Shown here piece by piece: positions 7,726 to 16,645 of a stretch of 64,000 nt of DNA. The stretch covers positions 1,078,562-1,142,561 of the forward strand of contig NZ_FNVB01000002.1 of the NCBI RefSeq assembly GCF_900108315.1. Reading direction: 5' to 3'. Position 1 is the first letter of the stretch. The number at the start of each line of letters is the position of its first letter. A model generated the notes under the pieces. It was not told where the DNA came from, made no database searches, and saw only the letters and a list, made by a program, of their open reading frames with translations. The position numbers were made by a program, and so were the translations under genes. This DNA is from Saccharopolyspora kobensis (GTDB lineage Bacteria > Actinomycetota > Actinomycetes > Mycobacteriales > Pseudonocardiaceae).

Positions 7726-8939
7726 CCCTGCTCCAGGAAGTCCAGGAGTTTCTCGTAAAGGTCGGCGTCGGTGATGTCGAGCATCGTCCGGAACGCTTGA
7801 ACGTAGGTGTCGGGAGCATTTCGCATGTTCTCCAACGCGCGGCGGAAGACAGCGTCGTCGGTGGTGCCCCGGCGCAGGCCGTCGAGGCGGTTGCGGAATG
7901 CGGGCAGCAGTTGCGGCCGTTGCCGAAGCGGTGCAACGCTGCCGGTCCAGCTGCGGACCGCGCGCGGTGCTTCGGGACGGAAGAGAGCCCCGAAGCCTTC
8001 CCTGCGCCGCAATCCGACTCCGCGGGCCATCAGAGCGCGCAGAGCGGTTTCTGACGGCTGCTCAGCACAGCGCACTCGATAGGTGGAGCCGGCGGCCACT
8101 GCCCGTTCGGCTGGTTTGGGCAGGCCGCTGGCCGCGTGCCAACCGCCCACCTCGTCCCAGCGCGTCCAGTGCTGATCGACGTTGATCGCTTTGACACCGA
8201 GCACGTGGGTGAGTTCGATGAGGTTCGGAACTTGGCTCGGTAGACCGAAGTCGTCGACGAACACTCCGGGAGATGCCAATCGCAGGATGATGTCGTTGCC
8301 GATGCATTCGACAGGTTCCGGGACTGCATCGTGCTCGAGCTCAACCGTGGCGCTGCCGCGAAGGCTTCGGCGCGAGCCCAGCAACACCGACGTGATGGGC
8401 GTGTCGTTCAGCTTCAGCGCCGCAACGGCTTCGCCGTAGAGCCATCCGTGCATGCGCTGGTCTTGACGCAGTGCCTTCTGCCTGAACAGGTGGCCGTCCT
8501 TGGCCACGCCGTCGGTGGAGAGAGCGGTCATGATCCGGGTGGTGAAGTCCACCGAGCCGCGAGACTGACCCTTGCTGAATTCCAGGGGATACCTGCAATC
8601 AGGGCAGTCTTCGGCGATCTCGCCGAGTGCGGCGTCCCACCACAGCTTCTGGCAGGTGCGCTCCGGCTCGTACTTGTGGACCTGCACCGACAGCGGGATC
8701 GGTTGGCTGCCGAGGGTGTGCAGCGGGCCGAAGGTTCCTTCACCGTCGAAGATCCGGGCGAACTCCGGTGTGGTGGTGATCTCGGGGCCCAGCTGGCGGA
8801 TCCAGATCGCCGCGACGGCACCGCGCAGGACGGAACCCGGGATGTGGTTGTGGACGTCCGGCTGGAAGTCCGATCGCGCGTTCTTGGTCGCGGCGACTGC
8901 CTCGGTCAAGGTGACGGTGACTCGCGCGTGTTGGTTCAT
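7722..8939 (-). CDS. csx10: Csx10, type III-D RAMP (Cas5-like)
   Basis: A 405-residue RAMP with the features of Csx10, the signature subunit of III-D: HIPGSVLRGAVAA near residue 33, an FDGEGTFGPLH block, a CPDCRYPLEFSKG zinc-finger-like element near 112, and a C-terminal glycine loop GVGLRRREGFG. Csx10 is thought to cap the 5' handle of the crRNA as Cas5/Csm4 does. The ATG at 8939 overlaps the previous stop (ATGA); the frame extends a little further upstream but without family similarity. The 4-bp overlaps imply translational coupling with its neighbours. Confidence 0.85.
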   Translation of the reverse strand: MNQHARVTVTLTEAVAATKNARSDFQPDVHNHIPGSVLRGAVAAIWIRQLGPEITTTPEFARIFDGEGTFGPLHTLGSQPIPLSVQVHKYEPERTCQKLWWDAALGEIAEDCPDCRYPLEFSKGQSRGSVDFTTRIMTALSTDGVAKDGHLFRQKALRQDQRMHGWLYGEAVAALKLNDTPITSVLLGSRRSLRGSATVELEHDAVPEPVECIGNDIILRLASPGVFVDDFGLPSQVPNLIELTHVLGVKAINVDQHWTRWDEVGGWHAASGLPKPAERAVAAGSTYRVRCAEQPSETALRALMARGVGLRRREGFGALFRPEAPRAVRSWTGSVAPLRQRPQLLPAFRNRLDGLRRGTTDDAVFRRALENMRNAPDTYVQAFRTMLDITDADLYEKLLDFLEQG

Positions 8940-9499
8940 GCTGACCTCAGTGTGAGGAACTCGTCGATGGCGGCGCGATCGAGGGAGACGTTCGTGCAGG
9001 TGATGGTGACCCAACCCAGCCCGCGACGCCGGTTCGCACCCAGGGACCTGGTGGCCTGACCTGCGACGGCGAGCGCCAGGCGGTGCGCGCGCAGTGCGTT
9101 CTCATCCAGCGGGTACCGCTGGGTGACGGTGAAGAACGCGTGCGCGGCGCTGGTCTGCTCGCTGATCCCCAGCATGTCCGGGGCAGCGGTGTGAGTGTCC
9201 GCGTCGATGGCCACTCGTGCGGCGGGCTTGGGGGTGTGCCAACCGGATCCGCCGGGTGTGGCGTGGCCCCACCGCCAGGGGGCCTCGTGCTCGACTGAGC
9301 CGAACACCTGCTTCACGACGGCTGATTCCTCGCCGAGGAGTTGAGTGGCGGTGGCGCGCATGACACCTTTGAGACTGGTGTTGGGCAGCGGGTTCTCGAT
9401 GTCGATCGCTGCGTCGAGTCCCGCGCGAGCATACCCGGTGGACACCCGGAACGGACCGTTGAACGTGATCTGAAAATCCACTGCAGACATCGGGATCAT
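8936..9499 (-). CDS. Short Csm3-like Cas7 RAMP
   Basis: A 187-residue Cas7-family protein, shorter than usual Csm3 (~220-250). It starts with a beta-strand FQITFNGPFRVSTGYA, then AGLDAAI with a plausible target-RNA-cleaving Asp, LPNTSLKGVMRAT as the RAMP PGSSLKG-type motif, and a closing LGANRRRGLGWV glycine loop. It should form part of the crRNA-binding backbone. The ATG at 9499 overlaps the cas10 stop (ATGA at 9496-9499), with GGAGAA upstream; an ATG nine bases further in is the alternative. The position between cas10 and csx10 is typical of III-D operons. Confidence 0.8.
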   Translation of the reverse strand: MIPMSAVDFQITFNGPFRVSTGYARAGLDAAIDIENPLPNTSLKGVMRATATQLLGEESAVVKQVFGSVEHEAPWRWGHATPGGSGWHTPKPAARVAIDADTHTAAPDMLGISEQTSAAHAFFTVTQRYPLDENALRAHRLALAVAGQATRSLGANRRRGLGWVTITCTNVSLDRAAIDEFLTLRSA

Positions 9500-10890
9500 G
9501 CCGTTCTCCACCACCGAACCATGCCCAGGGCGTCGGTGAGGTTCAGGGGGCCGGCGGTGAAGGGGCGCACGGTGTCGTCCACCTTCACGCGCGCGGCGTA
9601 CTCGCTGAGCCGCTCGGGATCACCGTCCCGCGCCAGTCCGGCCAGGTTGGCGAGGCTGGACGCGCTGCAGCTGGCCAGCATGTCCAGCGCGGACCAGGAA
9701 TCGTGCATCGTGTCTAAGCGGAGGGCCTCGCGGTCCCGCAACGGTTGGGGGCCATCGCGCGTGATGTCCTGCCAGGCCAACGCCGCTGCTCGCCCCCGGT
9801 AGCGCTTTTTGGCGGACTTGAGCAGCTCCGCAGCCAGGTCGGCTGCTTGCGACAACGGGCTCTGCCGGTGGTGGAAGACCACTGCGGAGGAGATCGTTGG
9901 CGCTGCGATCTGCTGCAAGCCGGCGTCGGCGAGGCTCTGCGCCAAGTAGGTGGTAAAGCGGCTCTGCAGGGTGTGCGTGAACTCCCACGCGCGGTGCGCA
10001 GGAAGGCTGATGAGGAGGTCGTCGCCGCCGACCAGGTGCGCGATGACGGGCAGCGTGACGGTGTCCGGATGGGTGGTGGCGTCGAGGGCGTCGACCAGCG
10101 CAGACCAGGTCGCGTGCTCGATGGCCGCGGGCAGGTTGAATCCGGTTCCGCGGCCTTCGGCCATGGCTTTGCTGATGGCCTTGCGCAGGGTTCCGATGGC
10201 GTTGCCGTCGGCGTGAACGGTCGCCACATGGGTGTTGTCGTGTTCCTCGCCGAGCACGGCGAGGGCTTCGAAGGTGTCCGGCACGGTCATCGGACGCTCC
10301 GGATGCCTCTTCTCCCACTGTTCCAGCAGGTCGCGTTCGGTACTCGGGGCGAGGTCCTCGCGGCTACTGGTGGCGTATCCGGCGTGTTCCTCGCGCAGCT
10401 GGCAGTCCAGGCACAGCGCCCGGCGCTCCCGGTCGTCACCTGCACCGACCACCAGCTGCTTGCTGGCGGGCCAGGCGAGGCACCAGTCGCAGAGCTTGCC
10501 GGGCGGCCATTCGGACACCATCGGCGGCCACTCGTGTTCAGCCTGAATCGCGCCGGTTTGGGCGTCCAGCCACGTCGTGCCGCTGCGCTGTGTGGTGCGC
10601 AGTGCAGCCGCGGGCAACCGCTGTCGAAGTCCGCGGACGATGTGCTCTTCGACCCGGCCGATGACGTCGCCGTCGTCGGTGTGCATCCGCAGCGGGATCA
10701 CGCCGTCGATGTGGCCGGCCTCGTTGCAGCGTTCCACGACTTCCTCCCACCCGGCCAACAGACGCTCGACTTCGTCCGGGTCCGTGGCTTCGCGGATCAT
10801 CGCCGACGCACCTCGGCGCCCGCGCAGCTGAGGTGCCCGGGTCAACCACGACTGGATGCGCACCACCGCAACGTCCAGGTAGGTGGTCAC
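9496..10890 (-). CDS. cas10: Cas10, HD-less, with intact GGDD cyclase motif
   Basis: A 464-residue Cas10, short for the family. It begins directly with the first palm domain (TYLDVAVVRIQSWL, then LRGRRGAS), so the N-terminal HD DNase domain is absent. A zinc element is formed by CDWC (134-137) and CLDC (160-163). The second palm carries GGDD at 288-291, the motif needed for cyclic oligonucleotide synthesis; HADGNAIGTL (226-235) is the matching element of the palm. This predicts a subunit that makes a second messenger on target-RNA binding but cannot cut DNA itself. The GTG start at 10890 overlaps the upstream stop by 4 bp. The nearby SAVED-type gene is the obvious receiver of the signal. Confidence 0.92.
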   Translation of the reverse strand: MTTYLDVAVVRIQSWLTRAPQLRGRRGASAMIREATDPDEVERLLAGWEEVVERCNEAGHIDGVIPLRMHTDDGDVIGRVEEHIVRGLRQRLPAAALRTTQRSGTTWLDAQTGAIQAEHEWPPMVSEWPPGKLCDWCLAWPASKQLVVGAGDDRERRALCLDCQLREEHAGYATSSREDLAPSTERDLLEQWEKRHPERPMTVPDTFEALAVLGEEHDNTHVATVHADGNAIGTLRKAISKAMAEGRGTGFNLPAAIEHATWSALVDALDATTHPDTVTLPVIAHLVGGDDLLISLPAHRAWEFTHTLQSRFTTYLAQSLADAGLQQIAAPTISSAVVFHHRQSPLSQAADLAAELLKSAKKRYRGRAAALAWQDITRDGPQPLRDREALRLDTMHDSWSALDMLASCSASSLANLAGLARDGDPERLSEYAARVKVDDTVRPFTAGPLNLTDALGMVRWWRTA

Positions 10891-12896
10891 TTGCGCCTGC
10901 CTTTCCGGTCGTCATCGAGCGGGTGCCTCTGCTGCTGGGGCAGCGGCACGGCCTTGTCCGCCGGGATGATGTCCATCGACTGGTCGTCCTCGCACAGCTC
11001 CGGCAGCGGTGTCAGCGGGAAGCCCGTACGACGTTGGGACTTCTTGTCGCGGGCCATCTCCGCCCCGCTGGTCTGCTTCCAGAAGCTGTAGCCGTCGTCG
11101 AACTCCTTGCTGCCCTGCTGCTTCCAACCCGCACCCGGTGGATACCAGACTTTGTTGGGATCGACCGTGTTCGGCGCGAGGACCTTCGCCACCAGCGGCC
11201 ACTGGTTCCCGACTGCGGGCAGCTCGGACTGAACCCAGGTTTGGAAGGAGGCGATGATCCCGTCGATATCCGGCTGGGCGGCCGTCCCCTCCGCGCCGTA
11301 GCGGCTTCCGGACCGCCACAGCATGCTGTGCTCGGTGTCGACCGACACGGTGCACGAGCCGTATCCGAGCGGCCGACCGCCACCGATGTGCTGCCACACC
11401 CGCTGACCAAGCAGGCTGCTGGGCTGCAGCACGGCCAGGAGCCCGCCGAGCTGGATCTCATCGAGATCGGTGAACGTGATCGTCGCGGTGAACCGGGTGC
11501 CGGGCGGAAAGGCGACCGCCTTGCTGGTCATCGCGCTTTCGAGCTGATGCGGCCGTGCCTGCCCGCGTGCCGGGAGCGAATCGGTCCCCAGCGGCGTGTG
11601 CCAGTAGTACTTGCGTCCCCTCAGCCGCCGGGGCTTGCGGTCCTGGTCGGCGATGGAACCCCACTCCCGCAGTGGCCGGGCGCTGGCGTTCCCGCGGGTG
11701 TTCGGGTCGTTGACCAGGTAGAACTGGCCAGCACCGGGGCGGGGACGGCCCATCGGCGGCAGGGTCACCTCCAGACCCGCGACATCGCCGACCGCCAAAG
11801 CGTCACCGAAGCGCACGTGCCCGCGATAGGAGTGCTGCTCGGCGTGGTCGCCGTCGCGGCCGCTGGTATCGGCGGAGCCGAACACCTGGCAGCTCGGACA
11901 CAGATGCTGTTCGTCTTCGCACGGCAAAAATCTGCTGTCGATGCGTTCCTCGGCCCGGTAATCGCCGTTGTGCCGCCAGATCATCGCGTGCCGAAGCGCG
12001 ATGATCTGATCGCCCTGCACGCGGACCCACACGGGTTGTCCTGGATGCAGCCGCTTACTCACCAGCCACCGACGCCCCAGGGTCAGTGTGGTTTCCAGGC
12101 CTCCTTTGGGCTTGTAATCGAAGGTGACCGAAGCATAACGCTCGGTTTCGTCATGATCCTTGACACGCTTGGTCCTTAAATCGTCGGCACCCTCCAACGC
12201 CGCGACATACGACCGCCAAACCTCAGCGGGCACGTCGACGGTCTTGGGTTCCGGCGGCAACCGACGAATGTGCGCTCGGTAGGGGCTTTTCGACTCGCGA
12301 GCATGTGAATCGGTGATAAAGACCACCCACTCGCCGTCCGCACTGCGGGTCGCGCCGGTCGGTTTCCCCGACTCGGCATCAAAGCTCACCTTCAACCGGT
12401 CGCCCGAGGTGAGTGGATTATCCTCGCTGTGCAGACCGAGGAGATCCTTCTGGTGCAGCCGGAGCTTCCGCGGGTCACCGTCCTTGCACAGCAACAACAC
12501 CGGTGGCGCGGTCTCGTCATCATGGTGCTTGACCACAGCCATCCGAACGGTGCCGATGTCCGACGGCTTGGCCGAATCCCGATAACCCGGCACGAAGTCG
12601 TTGTTGAACACGCGCAGGCACCCACCCACCAGCGTCTCGTGCAACGACCGCAGAGCGCCTTTGAGCGAGGACCCCGGAATCATCGGTGTGCCATCCGGAC
12701 GTCGCGGGAGCTGCGGCGTGTCGTCCCGCTGTGCCGTAATGCCTCGGATCAGCAACGGCGTCTCGGCATCGATCGTCACCATCAACCGCCCCGACAGCAG
12801 GTCACCACGCCCGAGATGCCCGTGCGGGGCGCTGCGGTGCGGTGCCAAATCGGGAAACGGCACGAACGTATAGGGATTGACGAAGCTTTCGGCCAC
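10887..12896 (-). CDS. TIGR03986-type large RAMP, first gene of the interference operon
   Basis: A 669-residue RAMP opening with FVNPYTFVPFPD, the N-terminal signature of the TIGR03986 family found with Csx10 in III-D loci. It has an IPGSSLKGALRSL RAMP motif near residue 75, a CPSCQVFGSAD zinc/RAMP element in the second half and a late GGGRPLGYGSC glycine loop, which suggests two Cas7-like halves. The last ~100 residues are charged and carry no domain. Its GTG start is preceded on the minus strand by GGGAGG. It leads six co-transcribed genes, divergent from the SAVED/cas6 pair. It is likely a backbone subunit near the 3' end of the crRNA; its cleavage activity is unknown. Confidence 0.88.
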   Translation of the reverse strand: MAESFVNPYTFVPFPDLAPHRSAPHGHLGRGDLLSGRLMVTIDAETPLLIRGITAQRDDTPQLPRRPDGTPMIPGSSLKGALRSLHETLVGGCLRVFNNDFVPGYRDSAKPSDIGTVRMAVVKHHDDETAPPVLLLCKDGDPRKLRLHQKDLLGLHSEDNPLTSGDRLKVSFDAESGKPTGATRSADGEWVVFITDSHARESKSPYRAHIRRLPPEPKTVDVPAEVWRSYVAALEGADDLRTKRVKDHDETERYASVTFDYKPKGGLETTLTLGRRWLVSKRLHPGQPVWVRVQGDQIIALRHAMIWRHNGDYRAEERIDSRFLPCEDEQHLCPSCQVFGSADTSGRDGDHAEQHSYRGHVRFGDALAVGDVAGLEVTLPPMGRPRPGAGQFYLVNDPNTRGNASARPLREWGSIADQDRKPRRLRGRKYYWHTPLGTDSLPARGQARPHQLESAMTSKAVAFPPGTRFTATITFTDLDEIQLGGLLAVLQPSSLLGQRVWQHIGGGRPLGYGSCTVSVDTEHSMLWRSGSRYGAEGTAAQPDIDGIIASFQTWVQSELPAVGNQWPLVAKVLAPNTVDPNKVWYPPGAGWKQQGSKEFDDGYSFWKQTSGAEMARDKKSQRRTGFPLTPLPELCEDDQSMDIIPADKAVPLPQQQRHPLDDDRKGRRK

Positions 12897-12930
12897 GCAC
12901 AGCCTCCCAGATGGCCTTCAACGACTCCGT

Positions 12931-12949
12931 GATCACCATAGCGGTGATC
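12931..12949. promoter_or_regulatory. Inverted repeat between divergent III-D operons
   Basis: GATCACC-atagc-GGTGATC, a perfect 7-bp inverted repeat, lies in the 101-bp gap between the interference operon (minus) and the SAVED/cas6 operon (plus). On the minus strand TATGGT within it could serve as a -10 box. It is a candidate shared operator or promoter element; no regulator is identified nearby. Confidence 0.4.
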
Positions 12950-12997
12950 GGGTGCGGTAGGTTGCCGGATGCGCACAGATCGTGAGAGGGAGTTCCG

Positions 12998-14134
12998 GTG
13001 AAATCGTTGCGCCGCCTAGTGCCGGGCATCGGGCAGCTGCGGGTTCAGGGCGCGAACTGGCTGATCGTCACCTCCACCGCCGTGATCACCGCGGCGCTGG
13101 CCCTGGTAGTGGAGGACGGGTTCCCGAAGACGCCCCAGGACAAGCCTGTGATCGTGCCCGAACGGCTCACTGTCCTGGTAGTGGCCTTGGTCGTGCTGAT
13201 CCTGGCGTTGCTGTGGAGGACCTACGTGCACGACAAGAAGGGGACCCTGTTCTACGTGCAGGTCCTCGACGAATCGATGGCCAACCTGCACAACGAGCCG
13301 CTGAAAGCCGCGAGGGAAGAACGACTGGCACTACGCTCGGTGACCCGCTGGGTAAGCCTCAACGGGCGCCGGAGGAACGGCGTGATCGACATGGTCGAGG
13401 CGTGCCGCGAGATCGGGCACGCCGTCGAGGATGCGATCAACACCGACCGCAACGACACCGGCTACACCATCGCCCCGAACATTTTCTGGCCGATGGCCTT
13501 GGCCGTCGGGGCCCATCTCCCGCAGCCCGACAAACTCAAGCTACTGGAGTTCGAAGCCCGGCGAAAGGGATCCAAGCGTCGAGCGGCAGAATTTCCCATG
13601 GATTCGCCACCGTCGGGCCTTCTCCGGAGAGATACCCACGAGCTCGCAGGCTCCCAGGGGAACCGGGTCGGCGTGTGGCTGGCGCTGACCGACAAGGCGA
13701 AGTTCTACTCCGAGGAGAAGTTCGCTGACTTCGGCGTCAGCACCCTGCATGTGATCACCCTCGGCGGGAAGATCCCCGGCCGTGACGGGTACGAACCGGA
13801 CTTCGATCGCGACGCGCTCGCATCGTTCGGCCCGGAGATCAGCCGGTTCTTGCGGGAAATCAAGCGTGAAACCGCTGACCGGGAGCTGGTTGTCGTGGCA
13901 ATGGTGCCCAAGACCGTCACCCTGGCCATCGGGTGGCACCTCTCTCAGACCCGCAACGCGTTCTTCGCCGGAACGCACCTCATGCACTACGACCAGCCTT
14001 CGGGCGGCTACATCCCGATGCGGGTGCGTGAATCTCAACCGACCACGCCACCCACGGCCACCGCGCCGGTGGCGAGCGGCAACGGGCACAAGAAGGAGGC
14101 GACCGGTGCCAGCGACAATCCAGATCACCCTTGA
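12998..14134 (+). CDS. Two-TM SAVED-type membrane effector (predicted)
   Basis: A 378-residue protein. Two hydrophobic helices (about 20-38 and 57-76) are joined by a short, proline-containing loop and followed by a cytoplasmic domain. Its C-terminal half resembles SAVED, the CARF-related cyclic-nucleotide sensor: RVGVWLALT (223-231), VVVAMVPKTVTLAIGWHLS (298-316), then FFAGTHLMHYD and GGYIPMRV (322-343). A disordered Thr/Pro tail ends the protein. GTG at 12998 is preceded by GAGAGGGAG. It overlaps the downstream cas6 by 29 bp. Two-TM SAVED proteins are known as CBASS-type effectors (Cap14); here the likely ligand is the Cas10 product and the likely action membrane disruption. The SAVED call rests on motif reading only. 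Confidence 0.7.
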   Translation: MKSLRRLVPGIGQLRVQGANWLIVTSTAVITAALALVVEDGFPKTPQDKPVIVPERLTVLVVALVVLILALLWRTYVHDKKGTLFYVQVLDESMANLHNEPLKAAREERLALRSVTRWVSLNGRRRNGVIDMVEACREIGHAVEDAINTDRNDTGYTIAPNIFWPMALAVGAHLPQPDKLKLLEFEARRKGSKRRAAEFPMDSPPSGLLRRDTHELAGSQGNRVGVWLALTDKAKFYSEEKFADFGVSTLHVITLGGKIPGRDGYEPDFDRDALASFGPEISRFLREIKRETADRELVVVAMVPKTVTLAIGWHLSQTRNAFFAGTHLMHYDQPSGGYIPMRVRESQPTTPPTATAPVASGNGHKKEATGASDNPDHP

Positions 14135-14810
14135 TCTCACCGGGCACCCGCAGATCTACCCGGCACGACTGCACGGTGCCGCCTGCGCCCTGCTAGAGAC
14201 ACCGGACAGCGACCACCAACGGCAGTACAAGCCCTTCGCCGTCGGACCGCTGTACGACATCGATGGAAGCACCCGCTGGCGACTCGGCTGGCTCGCCGAG
14301 CAACCACCACCCCAGCTGCCGGACCGCATCCGACTCGGCGACGTCGACTGCGATGTGCGCGCCGCGCACTTCGACAACACCAGCTACGCCCGACTCGCCG
14401 ACAGCAAACCCGCCCGCCATGCACAACTCCAGGTCGTCAGCCCGATGTACTTCTCCCGCAACGGTCGGGACCACCCGCTGCCGGATCCGGTGCTGATCGT
14501 CCGCAACCTGGCACAGCGCTGGAACGCCCACGCTCCAGCACTGTTCGCTATCACCGACGAACTACTGCGCGCCATCACCGGCACGGTATTCCTGCACGCG
14601 ATGGCAGGCGAAACCGTCCGAACCCCTGTCTCGGCCACCATGCACCAAACCGGCTTCTTCGGAACGGTCCGCCTCGGCCTGATCAAAGCAGCCGACCACA
14701 CCACCCGAACCATCTTCGCTGCCCTGATGCAATTCGCCATCATCGCCGGGATTGGTGCCCAAACCACCCACGGGTTCGGCGCCATCCGCGTCAAAGACCT
14801 CGCCCCATGA
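14106..14810 (+). CDS. cas6: Cas6 pre-crRNA endoribonuclease
   Basis: A 234-residue Cas6 that cuts within the CRISPR repeat to release crRNAs. Two RAMP-type halves are visible; the second ends with the family glycine loop GIGAQTTHGFGAI just before the C-terminus. VVSPMYFSRNG in the middle corresponds to the conserved central strand. A His in the N-terminal half (H14 or H19) could be catalytic, but I cannot assign it. The GTG start at 14106 is fixed by AAGGAGG at 14093-14099; it lies inside the end of the SAVED-type gene, so the two are translationally coupled. A divergent operon of sensor plus processing enzyme is unusual. Confidence 0.88.
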   Translation: MPATIQITLDLTGHPQIYPARLHGAACALLETPDSDHQRQYKPFAVGPLYDIDGSTRWRLGWLAEQPPPQLPDRIRLGDVDCDVRAAHFDNTSYARLADSKPARHAQLQVVSPMYFSRNGRDHPLPDPVLIVRNLAQRWNAHAPALFAITDELLRAITGTVFLHAMAGETVRTPVSATMHQTGFFGTVRLGLIKAADHTTRTIFAALMQFAIIAGIGAQTTHGFGAIRVKDLAP

Positions 14811-14931
14811 CGACCATCCATGAAATCGCAGAACCCGTACGCCAGAAAAGGCCCGGGGTGACACAACCACACGGTGACACAGCGGGTGAGCAAGCGACAC
14901 TGAACGGACCTTGGTGCCATTTGCTGCGAAG

Positions 14932-15715
14932 TCAAGTTTCGGGGAGTCGGTCGCGCTGATCTGGTGGCCTAGGGAAGCCCCCAAGCCGTTGACGTTGGTC
15001 GGTACCGTCCTCGTACAGCTCCGCCTGCACCCCGCCAGTGGAGAGCACCACGACCGGGCCTACGTCCGGTGTGCGCCGATAGCCGACCAGCGCCTCCCCA
15101 ACGCCCTTGTCCACCGCTGCACCAGAACCCGGTACACCGTGATTCCGGCCTTATCTGCGACGCTGGAGACCACGCCGCTGAACGAGGCACCAATGGGTCG
15201 GCGTCAGCAACGTCGAGCACGACACCGCCTGCATCGGTCTTGCGCGCAAGCTGGAGTCTGAGAAAGTCCTTGCCCTTACAGGCCTCCAGCAGACGCGTAG
15301 TCGCCTCAGACTCGATCACCGGGACGAGCTTGGTCGGTGCCTTGGGCAACCGGACATGCTCCATCGGCGAACGATCGATCTCCTCCTCATCGAACATCAG
15401 CCACTTGAAGAACTGCTGCAGGGCCTTGTGCTTGTTCACCGCAGTAGCTGCCGAGCGAGTCTCGATCATCCAGGCCTGGAACGCCTCGACATGAGCCTTC
15501 GTGACCTCGGCAGGATCCTCAGAGGCCTCCGCGGCGTCAGGATCAGGTGAGTGCTCCGCGAGGTAGCGGGCCAGCTGCGCGGCGGCGAGGAGATAGTTGT
15601 AGCGAGTGGTCTCCGGACGGTTGGCGGACCGCAGGCTGCGGTCCCAGTCCCGCAGGTAGCCTGCCCACGTCACCGAGAGGCCGTCGGTGAGTCTTTCAAG
15701 ATCCATCAGGGGCAT
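14932..15715 (-). pseudogene. Chimeric remnant: truncated integrase joined to an acyl-CoA ligase fragment
   Basis: The 5' part (15715 down to about 15280) encodes a tyrosine-recombinase N-terminus: a SAM-like core-binding domain with YNYLLAAAQLARYLAE, VNKHKALQQFFKWL and the linker LPKAPTKLVPVI that normally leads into the catalytic domain. Near GKDF the similarity stops. From there KTDAGGVVLDVADADP and, after at least two frameshifts, KGVGEALVGYRRTPDVGPVV and GGVQAELYED match the ATP-grasp part of acetate/acyl-CoA ligases. No catalytic recombinase residues (R-HxxR-Y) remain. It is a scar of illegitimate recombination next to a tRNA gene. Bases 14811-14931 contain nothing recognisable. Confidence 0.75.
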
Positions 15716-15780
15716 TTCGAATCTCCGAAGTCAAGGTGTCGACAAGCGGCGTGCTTGACTCCGAAGAACGAGTCTTGATC

Positions 15781-15824
15781 AAAAAGAGAGGGTCTCCGCA
15801 GGGTTTGACCTGCGAAGACCCTCT
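15781..15824 (-). terminator. Intrinsic terminator of tRNA-Pro
   Basis: AGAGGGTCTCCGCAGG (15787-15802) and CCTGCGAAGACCCTCT (15809-15824) form a 16-bp stem with one non-Watson-Crick position and a 6-nt loop. Read on the minus strand it is followed by CTTTTTGATC, a U-tract, seven bases past the tRNA 3' end. Confidence 0.85.
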
Positions 15825-15830
15825 ACACCG

Positions 15831-15904
<74 letters not shown>

Positions 15905-15958
15905 ACTCACCTCTTGGGGTGTGCCGATAGCTTACCGCACCTCCGAACGGGCGATCAT

Positions 15959-16645
15959 CTACCCCCCTGGTTCGGCGTTTTCGCAGGTCCAGGCGTCGAC
16001 TGCCGTGATCAGGGTTCGGGTCCAGGTCGCCAGCAGCCGCTCCCCCTCCGCCGCGGTCGCTCCGCGCGGGTCGCCGAGGACTCCGCTGGGCGTCACCGCC
16101 GCCAGTCCCTTCTCGCGGAGGGTCGGGAGGATGTCCGGGAGCGGGGTCGTCGTGCCTCGTTCCGCGCGGTCGAGGTGGACCGCTGCTGGGCGCAGGGCCA
16201 GCATCACCGATGTTTCGGTGCGGCCCGCGTGGGTGTCGTCGGGTCTGCCCGGTGGTGACCAGGCGAGGACTCGGCGGCCTTCCGCGCGCAGGGTTCGCAG
16301 GGCTCGGCCGAGCGGTTCGGCGTTGCCTCCGTGGGCCGAGACCAGGAGCACTCCCGCGTACGAGTCCGCTGAGCGGGCCAGCTCCACGACCAGCAGTTCC
16401 ACCGCTCGCTGGCCGATCGACAGGGTGCCCGGGAAGTCCGCGTGCTCGCCGCTGGAGCCGTAGGCCACCGGTGGGGCTACCAGGACCGGGCGGTGCTCGG
16501 CCAGGCGTTCGCACAGGGCCACCGCGATCTCGGTGTCGACGGTGAAGGGCAGGTGGGGGCCGTGTTGCTCGGTTGCTCCCAGGGGCACTGCCAGCAGGGC
16601 CGGTTCCGCGAGGTCCGGCCAGGTCAGATCCGCCAGGTTCGTCAT
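15959..16645 (-). CDS. mftE: MftE, mycofactocin peptidase (creatininase family)
   Basis: A 228-residue member of the creatinine amidohydrolase fold. Metal-site motifs are visible: LGATEQHGPHLPFTVDTEIA near the start and SAHGGNAEPLGRA in the middle. MftE cuts the modified MftA peptide to release the C-terminal Val-Tyr-derived product that becomes the cofactor core. It is the last gene of the mycofactocin run; its ATG overlaps the mftF stop (ATGA), and the tRNA-Pro gene begins 54 bases beyond its end. The family and the context agree, so the function is well supported. Confidence 0.93.
   Translation of the reverse strand: MTNLADLTWPDLAEPALLAVPLGATEQHGPHLPFTVDTEIAVALCERLAEHRPVLVAPPVAYGSSGEHADFPGTLSIGQRAVELLVVELARSADSYAGVLLVSAHGGNAEPLGRALRTLRAEGRRVLAWSPPGRPDDTHAGRTETSVMLALRPAAVHLDRAERGTTTPLPDILPTLREKGLAAVTPSGVLGDPRGATAAEGERLLATWTRTLITAVDAWTCENAEPGG

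Noticed and set aside
9745..12179. Plus-strand frames of ~450 codons over cas10 and the TIGR03986 gene
   Set aside because: Antisense to well-supported cas genes; no motif.
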